From JAHCIE01 sp034431435 (lineage in GTDB: Bacteria > Chloroflexota > Anaerolineae > Epilineales > JAHCIE01), in NCBI GenBank assembly GCA_034431435.1, contig DAOUDG010000060.1, positions 1-59,841 of the forward strand: a stretch of 59,841 nt of DNA, in the 5' to 3' direction. Below, piece by piece: positions 32,199 to 40,457 of the stretch. Each line of letters opens with the position of its first letter. The first letter of the stretch is position 1. Both the position numbers and the translations under genes were made by a program. The notes below the pieces were generated by a model. The model saw nothing but the letters and a program-made list of their open reading frames with translations. It searched no databases and was not told the DNA's origin.

Positions 32199-32882
32199 CT
32201 ACGACCCGCGTCCCACGGCAAAGGGGTTGAAGTCGGTGTCCACGTCGTAGTAGTCCTCCTGCTCGGCGCGCTTGAGGAAGGCCACCACCCGATACGTCAC
32301 CGGCGTGAACAGCGCCTCTACCCCCACCTTGAACACGTAGTTGCTCACCAGCACCGCCCACAATAGCTCGTTGGGCAGCACACCGTAGAACGCCACCGTC
32401 ACGAACACCACGGTGTCGATGCCCTCCCCTACCAGCGTCGAGCCGATGGTGCGCGTCCACAGCCAGCGGCCCTCGGTGGCGACCTTCATCTTGGCTAGCA
32501 CGAAGCTGTTGGCGAACTCGCCCGCGAAGTAGGCCAGCAGACTGGCGGCGACGATGCGCGGCGTCTGACCGAGGATGGCGGTGAAGGCGTCCTGGTTGGG
32601 CCAGTCGGCAGCGGGCGGCAGCCAATCGACGACGGCGAAGACGACCGCCGCCGCCACCAGCCAGAAGAAGCCGGTCCAGATGACGCGGCGGGAGCGGGCG
32701 TAGCCGTAGACCTCGGTCAGGATGTCGCCAAAGATGTAGGCCAGGGGGAACAGGAGGGTCCCGCCGTCGAAGCTCAACGGCCCCAGGGACACGATCTTGG
32801 TCGACGCCACGTTCGAGATGAGAAGCACCGCCACGAACGCGGCGGTGATGAAGTCCAGGTAGCGATACGTGCGCTGCGGCAT
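32199..32882 (-). CDS. YhhQ-type queuosine-precursor transporter (VUT family)
   Basis: A 227-residue membrane protein with six helices: YLDFITAAFVAVLLISNVAS, FDGGTLLFPLAYIFGDILTEVYGY, LLAYFAGEFANSFVLAKMK, and GSTLVGEGIDTVVFV are the diagnostic blocks of the YhhQ family, which imports queuosine precursors. The ATG at 32882 was chosen because a TATAAT -10 (plus 32918-32923) sits immediately upstream of a longer TTG start, which it would exclude. No preQ1 riboswitch fits in the short leader. Confidence 0.9.
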   Translation of the reverse strand: MPQRTYRYLDFITAAFVAVLLISNVASTKIVSLGPLSFDGGTLLFPLAYIFGDILTEVYGYARSRRVIWTGFFWLVAAAVVFAVVDWLPPAADWPNQDAFTAILGQTPRIVAASLLAYFAGEFANSFVLAKMKVATEGRWLWTRTIGSTLVGEGIDTVVFVTVAFYGVLPNELLWAVLVSNYVFKVGVEALFTPVTYRVVAFLKRAEQEDYYDVDTDFNPFAVGRGS

Positions 32883-32954
32883 GGTGGGGCCGTCCGTGGA
32901 GGCAGGATAGAGGGGCAATTATAGCCCAACATGACCAGCGCCGTACACCGTCCC

Positions 32955-32986
32955 GAACGAACACGAAGGACACAAAGGCACGAAGG
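32955..32986. repeat. GACACAAAGGCACGAAGG-type dispersed repeat
   Basis: CGAACACGAAGGACACAAAG and continuing GCACGAAGG is a copy of a repeat also seen at 42882-42905 and, inverted, at 10219-10254. It is in the 275-base gap between the transporter gene and the DUF262 gene. Confidence 0.55.
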
Positions 32987-33016
32987 CGCGAGGTGGAGAG
33001 GCCGGTTATTTCTGAC

Positions 33017-33044
33017 TTGACAACCTTGCCACGCCTGGTAAAAT
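33017..33044 (+). promoter_or_regulatory. Promoter of the DUF262 gene
   Basis: TTGACA (33017-33022), 16 bases, TAAAAT (33039-33044). The leader to the ATG at 33158 is about 107 bases. Confidence 0.75.
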
Positions 33045-33157
33045 CCTGCTATCCCCCCACGCCCGTGGTAGACGTATCCGCCGCCTGCCCGCCGTCGGCC
33101 GTTGCCTTGACACTTGGGCCGGCGCGTTCGGAAGGAGATTCTCACGGGAGATGAGTG

Positions 33158-34996
33158 ATGGGCAATATTGACGCCAACCCCCGAACCATTCGCCAGCTCC
33201 TCAAGGGGGTGAAGTATACCATCGACTACTACCAACGAGAGTATCGGTGGCAGAGTAAGCAGATGCTCGAACTGGTTGAGGACCTGACCGCCAAGTTCGT
33301 TGGCGAGTTCAATCCTATGCACGCTCGTAAGCAGGTCGCCAATTACGCACCATACTTCCTGGGTTCCATAATCATCAGCGACCGGGACGGCGCCAAGTAC
33401 ATCGTGGACGGCCAGCAACGCCTCACAAGCCTAACGCTTTTGCTCATCTACTTGCGCAACATCCAGGGCGAGCTAAATGTCGTGAAACCGGTCAGCGTAG
33501 ATGAACTAATCTACTCCGAGCAATTCGGCGAGATGTCGTTCAACTTGGATGTCGATGAGCGTGCCAAAGGCATGGAGGCGCTCTTCAAGTGCCAGCCGTT
33601 CGACCCTAACGGCCATTCGGAGTCAGTTCGCAACATCGTAGACCGCTACGGGGACATATCAGAGGCGATCCCTGACGAGATAAACGCCTTCGCGCTACCC
33701 TACTTCATCGACTGGCTCTTGGAACGGGTCTATCTCGTCGAAATCACAGCCTATTCGGACGAAGATGCCTACGCTATCTTCGAGACGATGAACGACCGAG
33801 GCCTGTCACTCACTCCCACGGAAATGCTCAAGGGATACCTCCTGGCAAATATCGAAGATTCGAAGCAGCGGACAGATGCTCATGGTATCTGGCGTGATTG
33901 TCTCCTCCGACTCAACGAGGCAGGTCGTGAAGTGGAGCCTGACTTCTTCAAGAACTGGCTCCGCAGTCAGTATGCTCAGGACATTCGTGAGCGTAGGAAG
34001 GGCGCCAAGGCTGAGGATTTCGATCGTATCGGCACCGAGTTTCATCGCTGGCTGCGTGACAGTAGCAGGGGTCTTGGATTGGTTGCGGGACACGATTTCG
34101 CCCGCTTCATCGAGCGCGACTTCGACTTCTACAGTCGGCAATACCTACGTATAGTGGATGCGTCCCGCAAGCTTGTTCCAGGCTTAGAGCGCATTCTGTA
34201 CAATGCCGGTCACGGCTTCACTCTGCAGAATATGCTGCTTCTCGCACCTCTCCGCCCTGACGACAGTGCGGACGACATTACCAGGAAGCTCCGCCTCGTT
34301 GCCCATTTCGTCGATATCCGTCTGACCTGGCGCTTGTGGAACTACCATTCCATAGCTTATAACACGATGCAATACGCTATGTTCCTGGTCATGCGCGACA
34401 TTCGAGGCCTTCCACCTCAGGCACTGGCATATCAACTGAGAGATCTGCTCAATAAGGAGCAAGAGAGATTCGTTACCAACGAGCGCCTCTCCATGCATCA
34501 GAAGAATCGGCGGTATTTGCATCGCATCCTGGCGCGAATTGCTGACTATGTGGGGACAGAGTCAGGCGAAGAGTCGAGTTACGTAAAGTACGTTAGTGAG
34601 GTGGTCAAGGACCGCTTCGAAGTCGAGCATATCTGGGCCAACAAGTTCGAGGAGCATACAGACGAGTTCTCCCATCGCAGTGATTTTAGCGACCATCGCA
34701 ACCGCATCGGCGGTCTGCTCCTCTTACCCAAGAGCTTCAATGCTAGCTACGGCGCGTATCCCTTCGAGAAGAAGGTAGAGAAGTACGCACGCCACAACAT
34801 CCTGGCCTGGTCGCTCAACCAGAACTGCTACGAGAATCATCCGGGGTTCAAGAAGTTTGTGGCCCGCACCGGCTTGCCCTTTCGCCCCTACGAACATTTC
34901 ACCAAGGCTGATCTCGACGAGCGCGGTCAACTATACTGCCAGATCGCCGAACGCATTTGGAATCCAGAGGATCTCTTGCGCGAGGTCGGCGAATGA
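33158..34996 (+). CDS. DUF262 + DUF1524 (HNH) protein, GmrSD-like type IV restriction
   Basis: A 612-residue single-chain protein. The N-terminal DUF262 part has YQREYRW (residues 25-31) and the nucleotide-binding motif YIVDGQQRLTSL (about 81-92); later EDAYAIFETMNDRGLSLTPTEMLKGYLLAN is also typical. The C-terminal DUF1524 nuclease has FEVEHIWAN (about 488-496) followed by NRIGGLLLLPKSFNASYG; the Pro normally after EHIW is Ala. Such proteins cut modified phage DNA. GC content is clearly lower than in neighbours, which suggests recent transfer. ATG at 33158 has GGGAG at 33146-33150. Confidence 0.85.
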   Translation: MGNIDANPRTIRQLLKGVKYTIDYYQREYRWQSKQMLELVEDLTAKFVGEFNPMHARKQVANYAPYFLGSIIISDRDGAKYIVDGQQRLTSLTLLLIYLRNIQGELNVVKPVSVDELIYSEQFGEMSFNLDVDERAKGMEALFKCQPFDPNGHSESVRNIVDRYGDISEAIPDEINAFALPYFIDWLLERVYLVEITAYSDEDAYAIFETMNDRGLSLTPTEMLKGYLLANIEDSKQRTDAHGIWRDCLLRLNEAGREVEPDFFKNWLRSQYAQDIRERRKGAKAEDFDRIGTEFHRWLRDSSRGLGLVAGHDFARFIERDFDFYSRQYLRIVDASRKLVPGLERILYNAGHGFTLQNMLLLAPLRPDDSADDITRKLRLVAHFVDIRLTWRLWNYHSIAYNTMQYAMFLVMRDIRGLPPQALAYQLRDLLNKEQERFVTNERLSMHQKNRRYLHRILARIADYVGTESGEESSYVKYVSEVVKDRFEVEHIWANKFEEHTDEFSHRSDFSDHRNRIGGLLLLPKSFNASYGAYPFEKKVEKYARHNILAWSLNQNCYENHPGFKKFVARTGLPFRPYEHFTKADLDERGQLYCQIAERIWNPEDLLREVGE

Positions 34997-35046
34997 GACT
35001 CGTTTCTGGCCTATCCCTCGCCCACGAGGCTCAAAGCGAGGGTATC

Positions 35047-35289
35047 ATGAACAACACCATCCCCGACGAGCAGGACCGCCGCGACCGCTTCACGTGGCAC
35101 GACGGCGACGTGGTGTTTGTGGCGTCCCCCACCTCGCGCGGGCAGATCACCGAGGTCGGTCAGCGCGTCAGGTTCGGCCAGGCCCAGGGCGTCGTCAAGG
35201 AACTCACGGGTCAGCGATTGGTGGTCGTTGTGACCGATGACGGCCAGTCGCACACCGTTGACCTCGACGAGGTGGAGCCGATGGCATAG
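35047..35289 (+). CDS. Small hypothetical protein
   Basis: An 80-residue protein starting MNNTIPDEQDRRDRFTWHDGD, with beta-rich sequence VVFVASPTSRGQITEVGQRV and LTGQRLVVVVTDDGQSHTVD. It may form a small SH3/KOW-like barrel; no family is recognised. ATG at 35047 has GAGGG upstream. It follows the DUF262 gene by 50 bases in the same direction but has the high GC of the rest of the window, so it is probably not part of the transferred unit. Confidence 0.6.
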   Translation: MNNTIPDEQDRRDRFTWHDGDVVFVASPTSRGQITEVGQRVRFGQAQGVVKELTGQRLVVVVTDDGQSHTVDLDEVEPMA

Positions 35290-35418
35290 CGCCGGCCGGG
35301 GCAGACCCCCTGCCGGATATGGTCCCAAGAGAAGCGGACGCGGCCAGGCGCGGCCAGCCTCTGGTTGGCGCGGCGGCATGCCTGCCGCTCTCCACATAGG
35401 GGGCGGGGAAACAGCAGG

Positions 35419-35450
35419 CGGGCGGGGATATTCCCCCGCCCGTCTGGTTT
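35419..35450. terminator. Hairpin terminator between convergent genes
   Basis: CGGGCGGGG (35419-35427) pairs with CCCCGCCCG (35434-35442) across ATATTC, followed by TCTGGTTT. It lies between the small plus-strand gene (ends 35289) and glnA on the minus strand (ends 35467). Confidence 0.6.
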
Positions 35451-35466
35451 GTCGCGGTAAACCGGC

Positions 35467-36909
35467 CTACACGTCGTAGTACAGGTGGAACTCGTAGGGG
35501 TGCGGGCGCAGGCGCACGGGGTCGACTTCGCGCGTGCGCTTGTACTCGATCCACGTCTCCAGCAGGTCGGGGGTGAACACGTCGCCTTGCAGCAGGAACT
35601 CGTGGTCAGCCTCGAGCGCCTTGAGGGCCTCGTCGAGCGAGCCGGGCACGGTCTTGATCTTCGCCAGGTCGTGGCCGTCCAACTCGTACAGGTCGAAGTC
35701 GGCCGGGTCGCCCGGGTCGATACAGTTCTTGATGCCGTCGAGACCGGCCAGCAGCATGGCCGGGAAGGCCAGATACGGGTTGGTGGTCGGGTCGGGCACG
35801 CGGAACTCGATGCGCTTGGCCTTCGGCGAGTTGCTGTACATCGGGATGCGGACGGCGGCGCTGCGGTTGCGGCGCGAGTAGACCAGGTTGACGGGGGCCT
35901 CGAAGCCGGGCACCAGCCGTCGGTAGGAGTTGGTCGTCGGAGCGATGAGGGCCGTCAGGGCGCGGCCGTGCTTGAGCAGGCCGCCGATGTAGTACAGCGC
36001 CATCTGCGACAGGCCCGCGTAGCCGTCCTCGTCGAAGAACAGCGGCTTGCCGTTCTTCCACAGCGACTGATGGACGTGCATGCCAGAGCCGTTGTCGCCG
36101 AAGAGGGGCTTGGGCATGAAGGTGACGGTCTTGCCGTGCTTGCGGGCCACGTTCTTGATGATGTACTTGTAGGTCATCAGGTGGTCGGCCATGCTCACCA
36201 GGGGCGAGAAGCGCATGTCGATCTCGCACTGGCCGGCCGTGGCGACCTCGTGGTGATGGACCTCGACCGGGATGCCGGCCTCGATCATCGTCAGCACCAT
36301 CTCGGAGCGCAGGTCGGTCAGCGTGTCCACGGGCGCGACGGGGAAGTAGCCTTCCTTGTAGCGCGGGCGGTGGCCCAGGTTCGGGCTGCCGTTGCGGCCA
36401 CTGTTCCAGATGCCCTCGTCGCCGTCCACCTCGTAGAAGGTGCCATTGGTGGTACTGTCGTAGCGCACCGAGTCGAAGACGAAGAACTCGGCTTCCGGCC
36501 CCCAGTAGCTTACGTCGGCGATGCCGGTCGTCTTGAGGTACGCTTCCGCCTTGCGGGCGATGTAGCGCGGGTCGCGGCTGTACGCCTCGCGGGTGAGCGG
36601 GTCGTACACATCGCAGATCAGGCTCAGCGTGGGTACACTCAGGACGGGGTCGACCACGGCCGTCGTCGGGTCTGGCAGCAGAATCATGTCCGACTCATTG
36701 ATGGCCTGGAAGCCGCGCACGCTGGACCCGTCGAAGCCGAGGCCCTCGGCGAAGGAGTCCTCGTCTAGCTCGGTAATGGGCATCGTAAAGTGCTGCCAGG
36801 TCCCCGGCATGTCAATGAATTTCACGTCCACCATCTTCACACCCGCCGCTTTGGCGAGCGCCAGCACATCCTTTGGGCTGGTCATAGTCTTTGAGGTCGC
36901 TGCAGCCAT
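35467..36909 (-). CDS. glnA: Glutamine synthetase, type I
   Basis: A 480-residue GSI subunit; active enzyme is a dodecamer making glutamine from glutamate and ammonia. Conserved stretches are FDGSSVRGFQAINESDM, GPEAEFFVFDSV, HHEVATAGQCEIDMRFSPL, the ATP-binding KPLFGDNGSGMHVHQSLW and VNLVYSRRNRSAAVRIP. DLYEL near the C-terminus aligns with the adenylylation-site region (NLYDL) of GSI-beta enzymes, so regulation by adenylylation is possible, though no adenylyltransferase gene is visible. ATG at 36909 has GGAGG upstream. amt and glnK, 4 kb away, make a nitrogen-assimilation set with it. Confidence 0.97.
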   Translation of the reverse strand: MAAATSKTMTSPKDVLALAKAAGVKMVDVKFIDMPGTWQHFTMPITELDEDSFAEGLGFDGSSVRGFQAINESDMILLPDPTTAVVDPVLSVPTLSLICDVYDPLTREAYSRDPRYIARKAEAYLKTTGIADVSYWGPEAEFFVFDSVRYDSTTNGTFYEVDGDEGIWNSGRNGSPNLGHRPRYKEGYFPVAPVDTLTDLRSEMVLTMIEAGIPVEVHHHEVATAGQCEIDMRFSPLVSMADHLMTYKYIIKNVARKHGKTVTFMPKPLFGDNGSGMHVHQSLWKNGKPLFFDEDGYAGLSQMALYYIGGLLKHGRALTALIAPTTNSYRRLVPGFEAPVNLVYSRRNRSAAVRIPMYSNSPKAKRIEFRVPDPTTNPYLAFPAMLLAGLDGIKNCIDPGDPADFDLYELDGHDLAKIKTVPGSLDEALKALEADHEFLLQGDVFTPDLLETWIEYKRTREVDPVRLRPHPYEFHLYYDV

Positions 36910-36958
36910 TCTAGCCTCCTACGGTTGGGGGTCGCGCCGTGTGGCTCGCCGCCAAGGG

Positions 36959-37612
36959 TTAACGGATGAAACCGGCGATGGTCGTCGCGGCCTGCCAGCC
37001 GATTTGACCACCGAAGAACAACAGGGCCAGTCCGGAGATGGCCGTTGCCACACGGAAGAAGGTGGGGCGGATAAATTGCCGCCCGAAGCCGACCAGGCTC
37101 GCCATGAAGATGGCGTACAGGAAGCAGCCCACGATGAAACTGGCAATGAACGCCGCCGTGCCCGTCGGGCTGAGATCGGTGATGCCCGACGCCAGCATCG
37201 CGCCGCCGATGGACACCCACCACAGGATCGCCATTGGGTTGGTCAGTGACATGACCGCGCCGGTGCGGAAGGAACGATTCATGTCCAGGCGCACGCCATC
37301 CGCGGCGGCCGTTTCGAGCTTCATCTGACCCAGGGAGTCGCGCACGGCGCCGACGCCCAGGTAGGCCAGCACCAGCGCGCCAGCCACCCACAGCGGGATG
37401 CGGACCAGGTTGTGGGTGACCAGCGGGGCGAGGCCCAGGAAGGCCAGCACGCAGAAGGTCGTATCGCCGATAATGGAGCCGAGCTGGAGGCCGAGGGCAG
37501 GGCGGAAGCCGCCGTGCATGCCGCGCCGCAGCGTCTCGATGGTGACGGGGCCGACGGGCGCGCAGAAGCTGATACCGAGCAGGATGCCAGCGATGAGGGT
37601 GGCCAGCGACAC
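36959..37612 (-). CDS. LysE/RhtB-family exporter
   Basis: A 217-residue protein with six helices. ISFCAPVGPVTIETLRRGMHGGFRPALGLQLGSIIGDTTF is the conserved LysE N-terminal block, and SLTNPMAILWWVSIGG the second signature. It exports an amino acid or similar small metabolite; substrate unknown. The GTG at 37612 was chosen because GGAGG (plus 37617-37621) stands just before it; an in-frame TTG at 37627 would include that site. A terminator whose T-run ends four bases before the ribosome binding site lies in its leader, so expression is probably conditional. Confidence 0.85.
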   Translation of the reverse strand: MSLATLIAGILLGISFCAPVGPVTIETLRRGMHGGFRPALGLQLGSIIGDTTFCVLAFLGLAPLVTHNLVRIPLWVAGALVLAYLGVGAVRDSLGQMKLETAAADGVRLDMNRSFRTGAVMSLTNPMAILWWVSIGGAMLASGITDLSPTGTAAFIASFIVGCFLYAIFMASLVGFGRQFIRPTFFRVATAISGLALLFFGGQIGWQAATTIAGFIR

Positions 37613-37624
37613 ACAACCTCCAGA

Positions 37625-37675
37625 CAAACAAAAAAGCCTTTGGCCGCCTGCATTCGCAGACGGGAACCAAAGGCT
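37625..37675 (-). terminator. Intrinsic terminator inside the lysE-type leader (candidate riboswitch expression platform)
   Basis: On the minus strand AGCCTTTGG (plus 37667-37675) pairs with CCAAAGGCT (plus 37635-37643), with an inner CTGC/GCAG hairpin, followed by TTTTTTGTTT. Upstream AAGG in the same leader can pair with the 5' arm (CCTT) instead, and CAAGA-AGG-TCTTG is an alternative hairpin, so two exclusive folds are possible. Confidence 0.75.
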
Positions 37676-37727
37676 TCAAGACCTTCTTGGCGCGCCAGGA
37701 TGGGCGCCTGTATATCAAGTTCGTGCT

Positions 37728-37756
37728 ATTGTACCAGACACGGTGCGGCGTGTCAA
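37728..37756 (-). promoter_or_regulatory. Promoter of the LysE-family gene
   Basis: On the minus strand TTGACA (plus 37751-37756), exactly 17 bases, TACAAT (plus 37728-37733). Start of transcription about 37721, giving a leader of about 110 bases. Confidence 0.85.
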
Positions 37757-37867
37757 GTCCGGCGGCAAGGGTCAGGTGAGGGCGGCCCTCTGTGGCCGCG
37801 CGCCAAGAGAAGGGGCCGCGGGCGGCGGCACGACTGCCACACTCCAGGCAGAAGGTCTCATTGCCTA

Positions 37868-37896
37868 TTGACTCCGGTCGCGCAGCGTGATACAAT
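37868..37896 (+). promoter_or_regulatory. Promoter of mntH
   Basis: TTGACT (37868-37873), exactly 17 bases, TACAAT (37891-37896). Transcription would begin about 37903, on the first base of the operator below. Confidence 0.85.
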
Positions 37897-37903
37897 ATAG
37901 ATG

Positions 37904-37919
37904 TTTAGGTGAGACTAAA
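37904..37919. promoter_or_regulatory. MntR/DtxR-type operator at the mntH start site
   Basis: TTTAGGTGAGACTAAA is an inverted repeat (TTTAG...CTAAA) of the form recognised by DtxR/MntR metalloregulators. It covers the predicted transcription start of mntH, where a metal-loaded repressor would block transcription. No mntR gene is in the window. Confidence 0.7.
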
Positions 37920-37938
37920 TTATCTGGGACTGCGTACC

Positions 37939-39252
37939 ATGCAAACCGACTCTGATGCCCCCGTGTCCGTTCCCCGCGTTGGTGACGCCGCCACTGTCGC
38001 CGACGCCCACGAAGTCCTGGCGGGCGGTAGTAGCAAGGGCTTCTTGCGCCGTATCCTCCCCTTCCTCGGCCCCGCCTTCGTCGCCAGTGTCGCTTATATG
38101 GACCCTGGCAACTTCGCCACCAACATTGCCGCCGGCGCGGCGTATGGCTACATGCTGCTGTGGGTCGTCGTCGCCGCCAACCTGATGGCGATGCTCATCC
38201 AGTCCCTGTCGGCCAAGCTGGGTATCGCCACCGGGCTGAACCTGGCCGAAATGTGCCGACAGCAATTCCCGCGCCCCGCCGTCGTGCTCATGTGGGCCGT
38301 GGCCGAGGTCGTCGCCATGGCGACCGACCTGGCCGAGTTCCTTGGCGCGGCGGTGGGCTTCCAACTCCTGTTCAACATTCCCCTGATGTGGGGCGGCATC
38401 CTGACCGCCCTCGCCACCTTCCTCATCCTGGGCCTGGAGCGCTACGGCTTCCGCCCGCTAGAGGCCGTCATCACTGCCCTGGTGGGAATCATCGCCGTGT
38501 GCTATATTATCGAGACCATCCTCGACCGCCCGGACTGGAGCCAGATCGCCTACCACGCCGTCGTGCCCCAGTTCAGCGGGACGGAGAGCGTCCTACTGGC
38601 GGCGGGTATCCTCGGCGCGACGGTGATGCCCCACGTCATCTTCCTCCACTCGGCCCTGACGCAGGGGCGGGTCGTCACCCGCGATCCGGTGCAACTGCGC
38701 CGCCTGTTCCGCTTCGAGGTCATCGACGTCATGGTCGCGATGGGGTTGGCGGGCTGCATCAACGCCGCCATGCTCATCATGGCCGCCTCGACCTTCTACG
38801 CCGCCGGCATGACCCACATTGCGACCATCGAAGACGCCTACCTGACCCTGGAGCCGCTGCTGGGCAACGCCGCCAGCGTCGTCTTCGCCATCTCGCTCCT
38901 GGCGTCAGGGTTGTCGTCGGCGACGGTCGGGACCATGTCGGGGCAGGTGGTAATGCAGGGTTTCATCCACCGCCAGATTCCCGGCTGGCTGCGGCGCGGC
39001 ATCACCATGTTGCCCTCGCTGATCGTGATCTACCTGGGTTGGGATCCCACCCTCGTCCTCGTGCTCAGCCAGGTGCTGCTGAGCTTCGGTATTCCTTTCG
39101 CCCTGGTTCCGCTGATCATGTTCACCCGCCGCGCTGACCTGATGGGCGTCCTGGTCAACAAGCGTCTCACGACGGTCACTGCCACCCTGGTAGCCGGGCT
39201 GATTATCGCCTTGAACGTGTTCCTTCTCTACCAGACCTTCGCTGGAGGATGA
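37939..39252 (+). CDS. mntH: Nramp-family divalent metal transporter
   Basis: A 437-residue transporter with eleven predicted helices. The metal-binding helix-1 motif is MDPGNFATN (Asp55, Asn58) and the helix-6 motif is ATVMPHVIFLHS, both required in Nramp. It imports Mn2+ (or Fe2+) with protons. The ATG at 37939 was preferred to a GTG at 37909 because the latter lies inside the operator. Control by a DtxR/MntR-type repressor is suggested by the operator. The next gene overlaps it or starts five bases after its end. Confidence 0.95.
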   Translation: MQTDSDAPVSVPRVGDAATVADAHEVLAGGSSKGFLRRILPFLGPAFVASVAYMDPGNFATNIAAGAAYGYMLLWVVVAANLMAMLIQSLSAKLGIATGLNLAEMCRQQFPRPAVVLMWAVAEVVAMATDLAEFLGAAVGFQLLFNIPLMWGGILTALATFLILGLERYGFRPLEAVITALVGIIAVCYIIETILDRPDWSQIAYHAVVPQFSGTESVLLAAGILGATVMPHVIFLHSALTQGRVVTRDPVQLRRLFRFEVIDVMVAMGLAGCINAAMLIMAASTFYAAGMTHIATIEDAYLTLEPLLGNAASVVFAISLLASGLSSATVGTMSGQVVMQGFIHRQIPGWLRRGITMLPSLIVIYLGWDPTLVLVLSQVLLSFGIPFALVPLIMFTRRADLMGVLVNKRLTTVTATLVAGLIIALNVFLLYQTFAGG

Positions 39253-39257
39253 AGCCG

Positions 39258-40193
39258 ATGAGCGACCTGCCTGCCCCCGCCCTGCGCTGCATCCTGGTCG
39301 CCCTGGACGGTTCGCGCCTGTCCGAGGCCATCCTGCCCGCCGCTGTCGCCCTGGCCCGACGCTACGACAGTCGCATCACCCTGCTGCACGTGCTGGAAAA
39401 GAGTCCCCCCGCCACGGTCCACGGCGAGCGACATCTGACGGACGTGGTCGAAGGCGAGGAGTACCTGAGCAGTGTGGCAGCGCGCCTGGCGGGGCAGGGC
39501 GTGACCGTCGAGACCCACGTGCACCGCGCCCCCGAAGGCGATGTGGCCCGCAGCATTGCCCAACACGCCGTCGAGGTCGGCGCCGATCTGATCGCCCTAT
39601 CTACCCACGGGCGGGGCGGCCTGCGCGGACTGCTGTTCGGGCGTATCGCCCAGCAGACGCTCCAACAGGGCGATCGCCCGGTGCTCCTCGTCGCGCCGTT
39701 GCCCGATGGCAGCGCGCCGCCCTTCAATCCCCGTCGCATCCTCGTCCCCCTGGACGGCGACCCCGATCACGAGACGGCCGTACCGATGGCGGTCAGTCTG
39801 GCGTGCGCGTTTGGCGCGGCCCTGCACCTGGCGCTGGTCGTGCCCACGGTGGGCGCGTTGTCGGGGGCGCGGGCGGTGAGCGGCATGCTGCTGCCCACGA
39901 CCATGCGCGCCATCCTGGACCTCAGCCAACAACAAGCCTCCGAGTACCTGCGGCGCTTCAATACGCCCTGTGAGGAGCGCGGCGTCACCGTCCACGCCGA
40001 GATTGTGCGCGGTGATCCGGCGCCGGCCGTGGTGGCGCTGATCGAGCAGCGCGGCATCGACCTGGTGGTGATGGCGAGCCACGGGCGGGCCGGGCTGGAG
40101 GCGCTGCTGGCGAAGAGCGTGACATCCCAGGTGGCGAGCCGGGCCACACGCCCCCTGCTGCTGGTGCGGGCCAGCGACGACGCGCGGGGCTAG
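39258..40193 (+). CDS. Tandem-domain universal stress protein
   Basis: A 311-residue protein with two Usp domains. Domain 1 begins CILVALDGSRLSEAILPAA and ends with GADLIALSTHGRGGLRGLLFGRIAQQTLQQGDRPVLLVAP; domain 2 begins RILVPLDGDPDHETAVP and ends DLVVMASHGRAGLEALLAKSVTSQVASRATRPLLLVR. Both carry the G-2x-G-9x-G ATP-binding pattern in variant form. ATG at 39258 lies nine bases after GGAGG; a second ATG at 39249 overlaps the mntH stop but directly abuts that site. Co-transcription with mntH is likely. Confidence 0.9.
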   Translation: MSDLPAPALRCILVALDGSRLSEAILPAAVALARRYDSRITLLHVLEKSPPATVHGERHLTDVVEGEEYLSSVAARLAGQGVTVETHVHRAPEGDVARSIAQHAVEVGADLIALSTHGRGGLRGLLFGRIAQQTLQQGDRPVLLVAPLPDGSAPPFNPRRILVPLDGDPDHETAVPMAVSLACAFGAALHLALVVPTVGALSGARAVSGMLLPTTMRAILDLSQQQASEYLRRFNTPCEERGVTVHAEIVRGDPAPAVVALIEQRGIDLVVMASHGRAGLEALLAKSVTSQVASRATRPLLLVRASDDARG

Positions 40194-40297
40194 AGCCGTC
40201 GCGCCAGCTGCGCCAGGCCCCACGGGCCAGGGGGGGTAGCTCCTGGAGCGTCGCTCGTTCAGCGCCGAGGGTAGGAACGCCGAACGCTCGCGCGCAC

Positions 40298-40326
40298 TTG
40301 ACAAGCGCCGCGCCTGCCTGTATAAT
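40298..40326 (+). promoter_or_regulatory. Promoter of the amt-glnK leader
   Basis: TTGACA (40298-40303), exactly 17 bases, TATAAT (40321-40326): a consensus sigma-70 promoter. Transcription would start about 40333, 250 bases before amt. Confidence 0.9.
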
Positions 40327-40332
40327 GCTGTT

Positions 40333-40457
40333 CCAACGATGCGGCGGTTGCTACCGCCTCGTCCTCCATAGTCAGGTGGTCACGCAGACCCCAGAATGGG
40401 CCCACGAAGAGCCCTCGGTATCGGTCGATGCACTCGACTCGCCGAGGGTCTTTTTAT
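40333..40457 (+). promoter_or_regulatory. amt leader with internal intrinsic terminator (candidate attenuator or small RNA)
   Basis: The leader has a perfect hairpin GGCGGT-TGCT-ACCGCC (40343-40358) and then a strong terminator: CCCTCGG (40412-40418) with CCGAGGG (40442-40448), an inner GTCGA-TGCAC-TCGAC stem, and TCTTTTT. The stretch GGGC...GCCC just upstream (40398-40414) could sequester the 5' arm as an anti-terminator. The gene-free interval 40194-40583 holds this element and the promoter; between 40458 and the amt start I see no second promoter. Confidence 0.7.

Noticed and set aside
32883..32923. preQ1 riboswitch upstream of the YhhQ transporter
   Set aside because: The predicted leader is only about 30 bases and lacks the A-rich pseudoknot tail.
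35485..36768. 427-codon plus-strand frame antisense to glnA
   Set aside because: The minus-strand glutamine synthetase is certain; no ribosome binding site or family signature in the antisense frame.
40343..40358. ANTAR-type antiterminator hairpin in the amt leader
   Set aside because: The loop bases do not match the required A1/G4 hexaloop and only one such hairpin is present.
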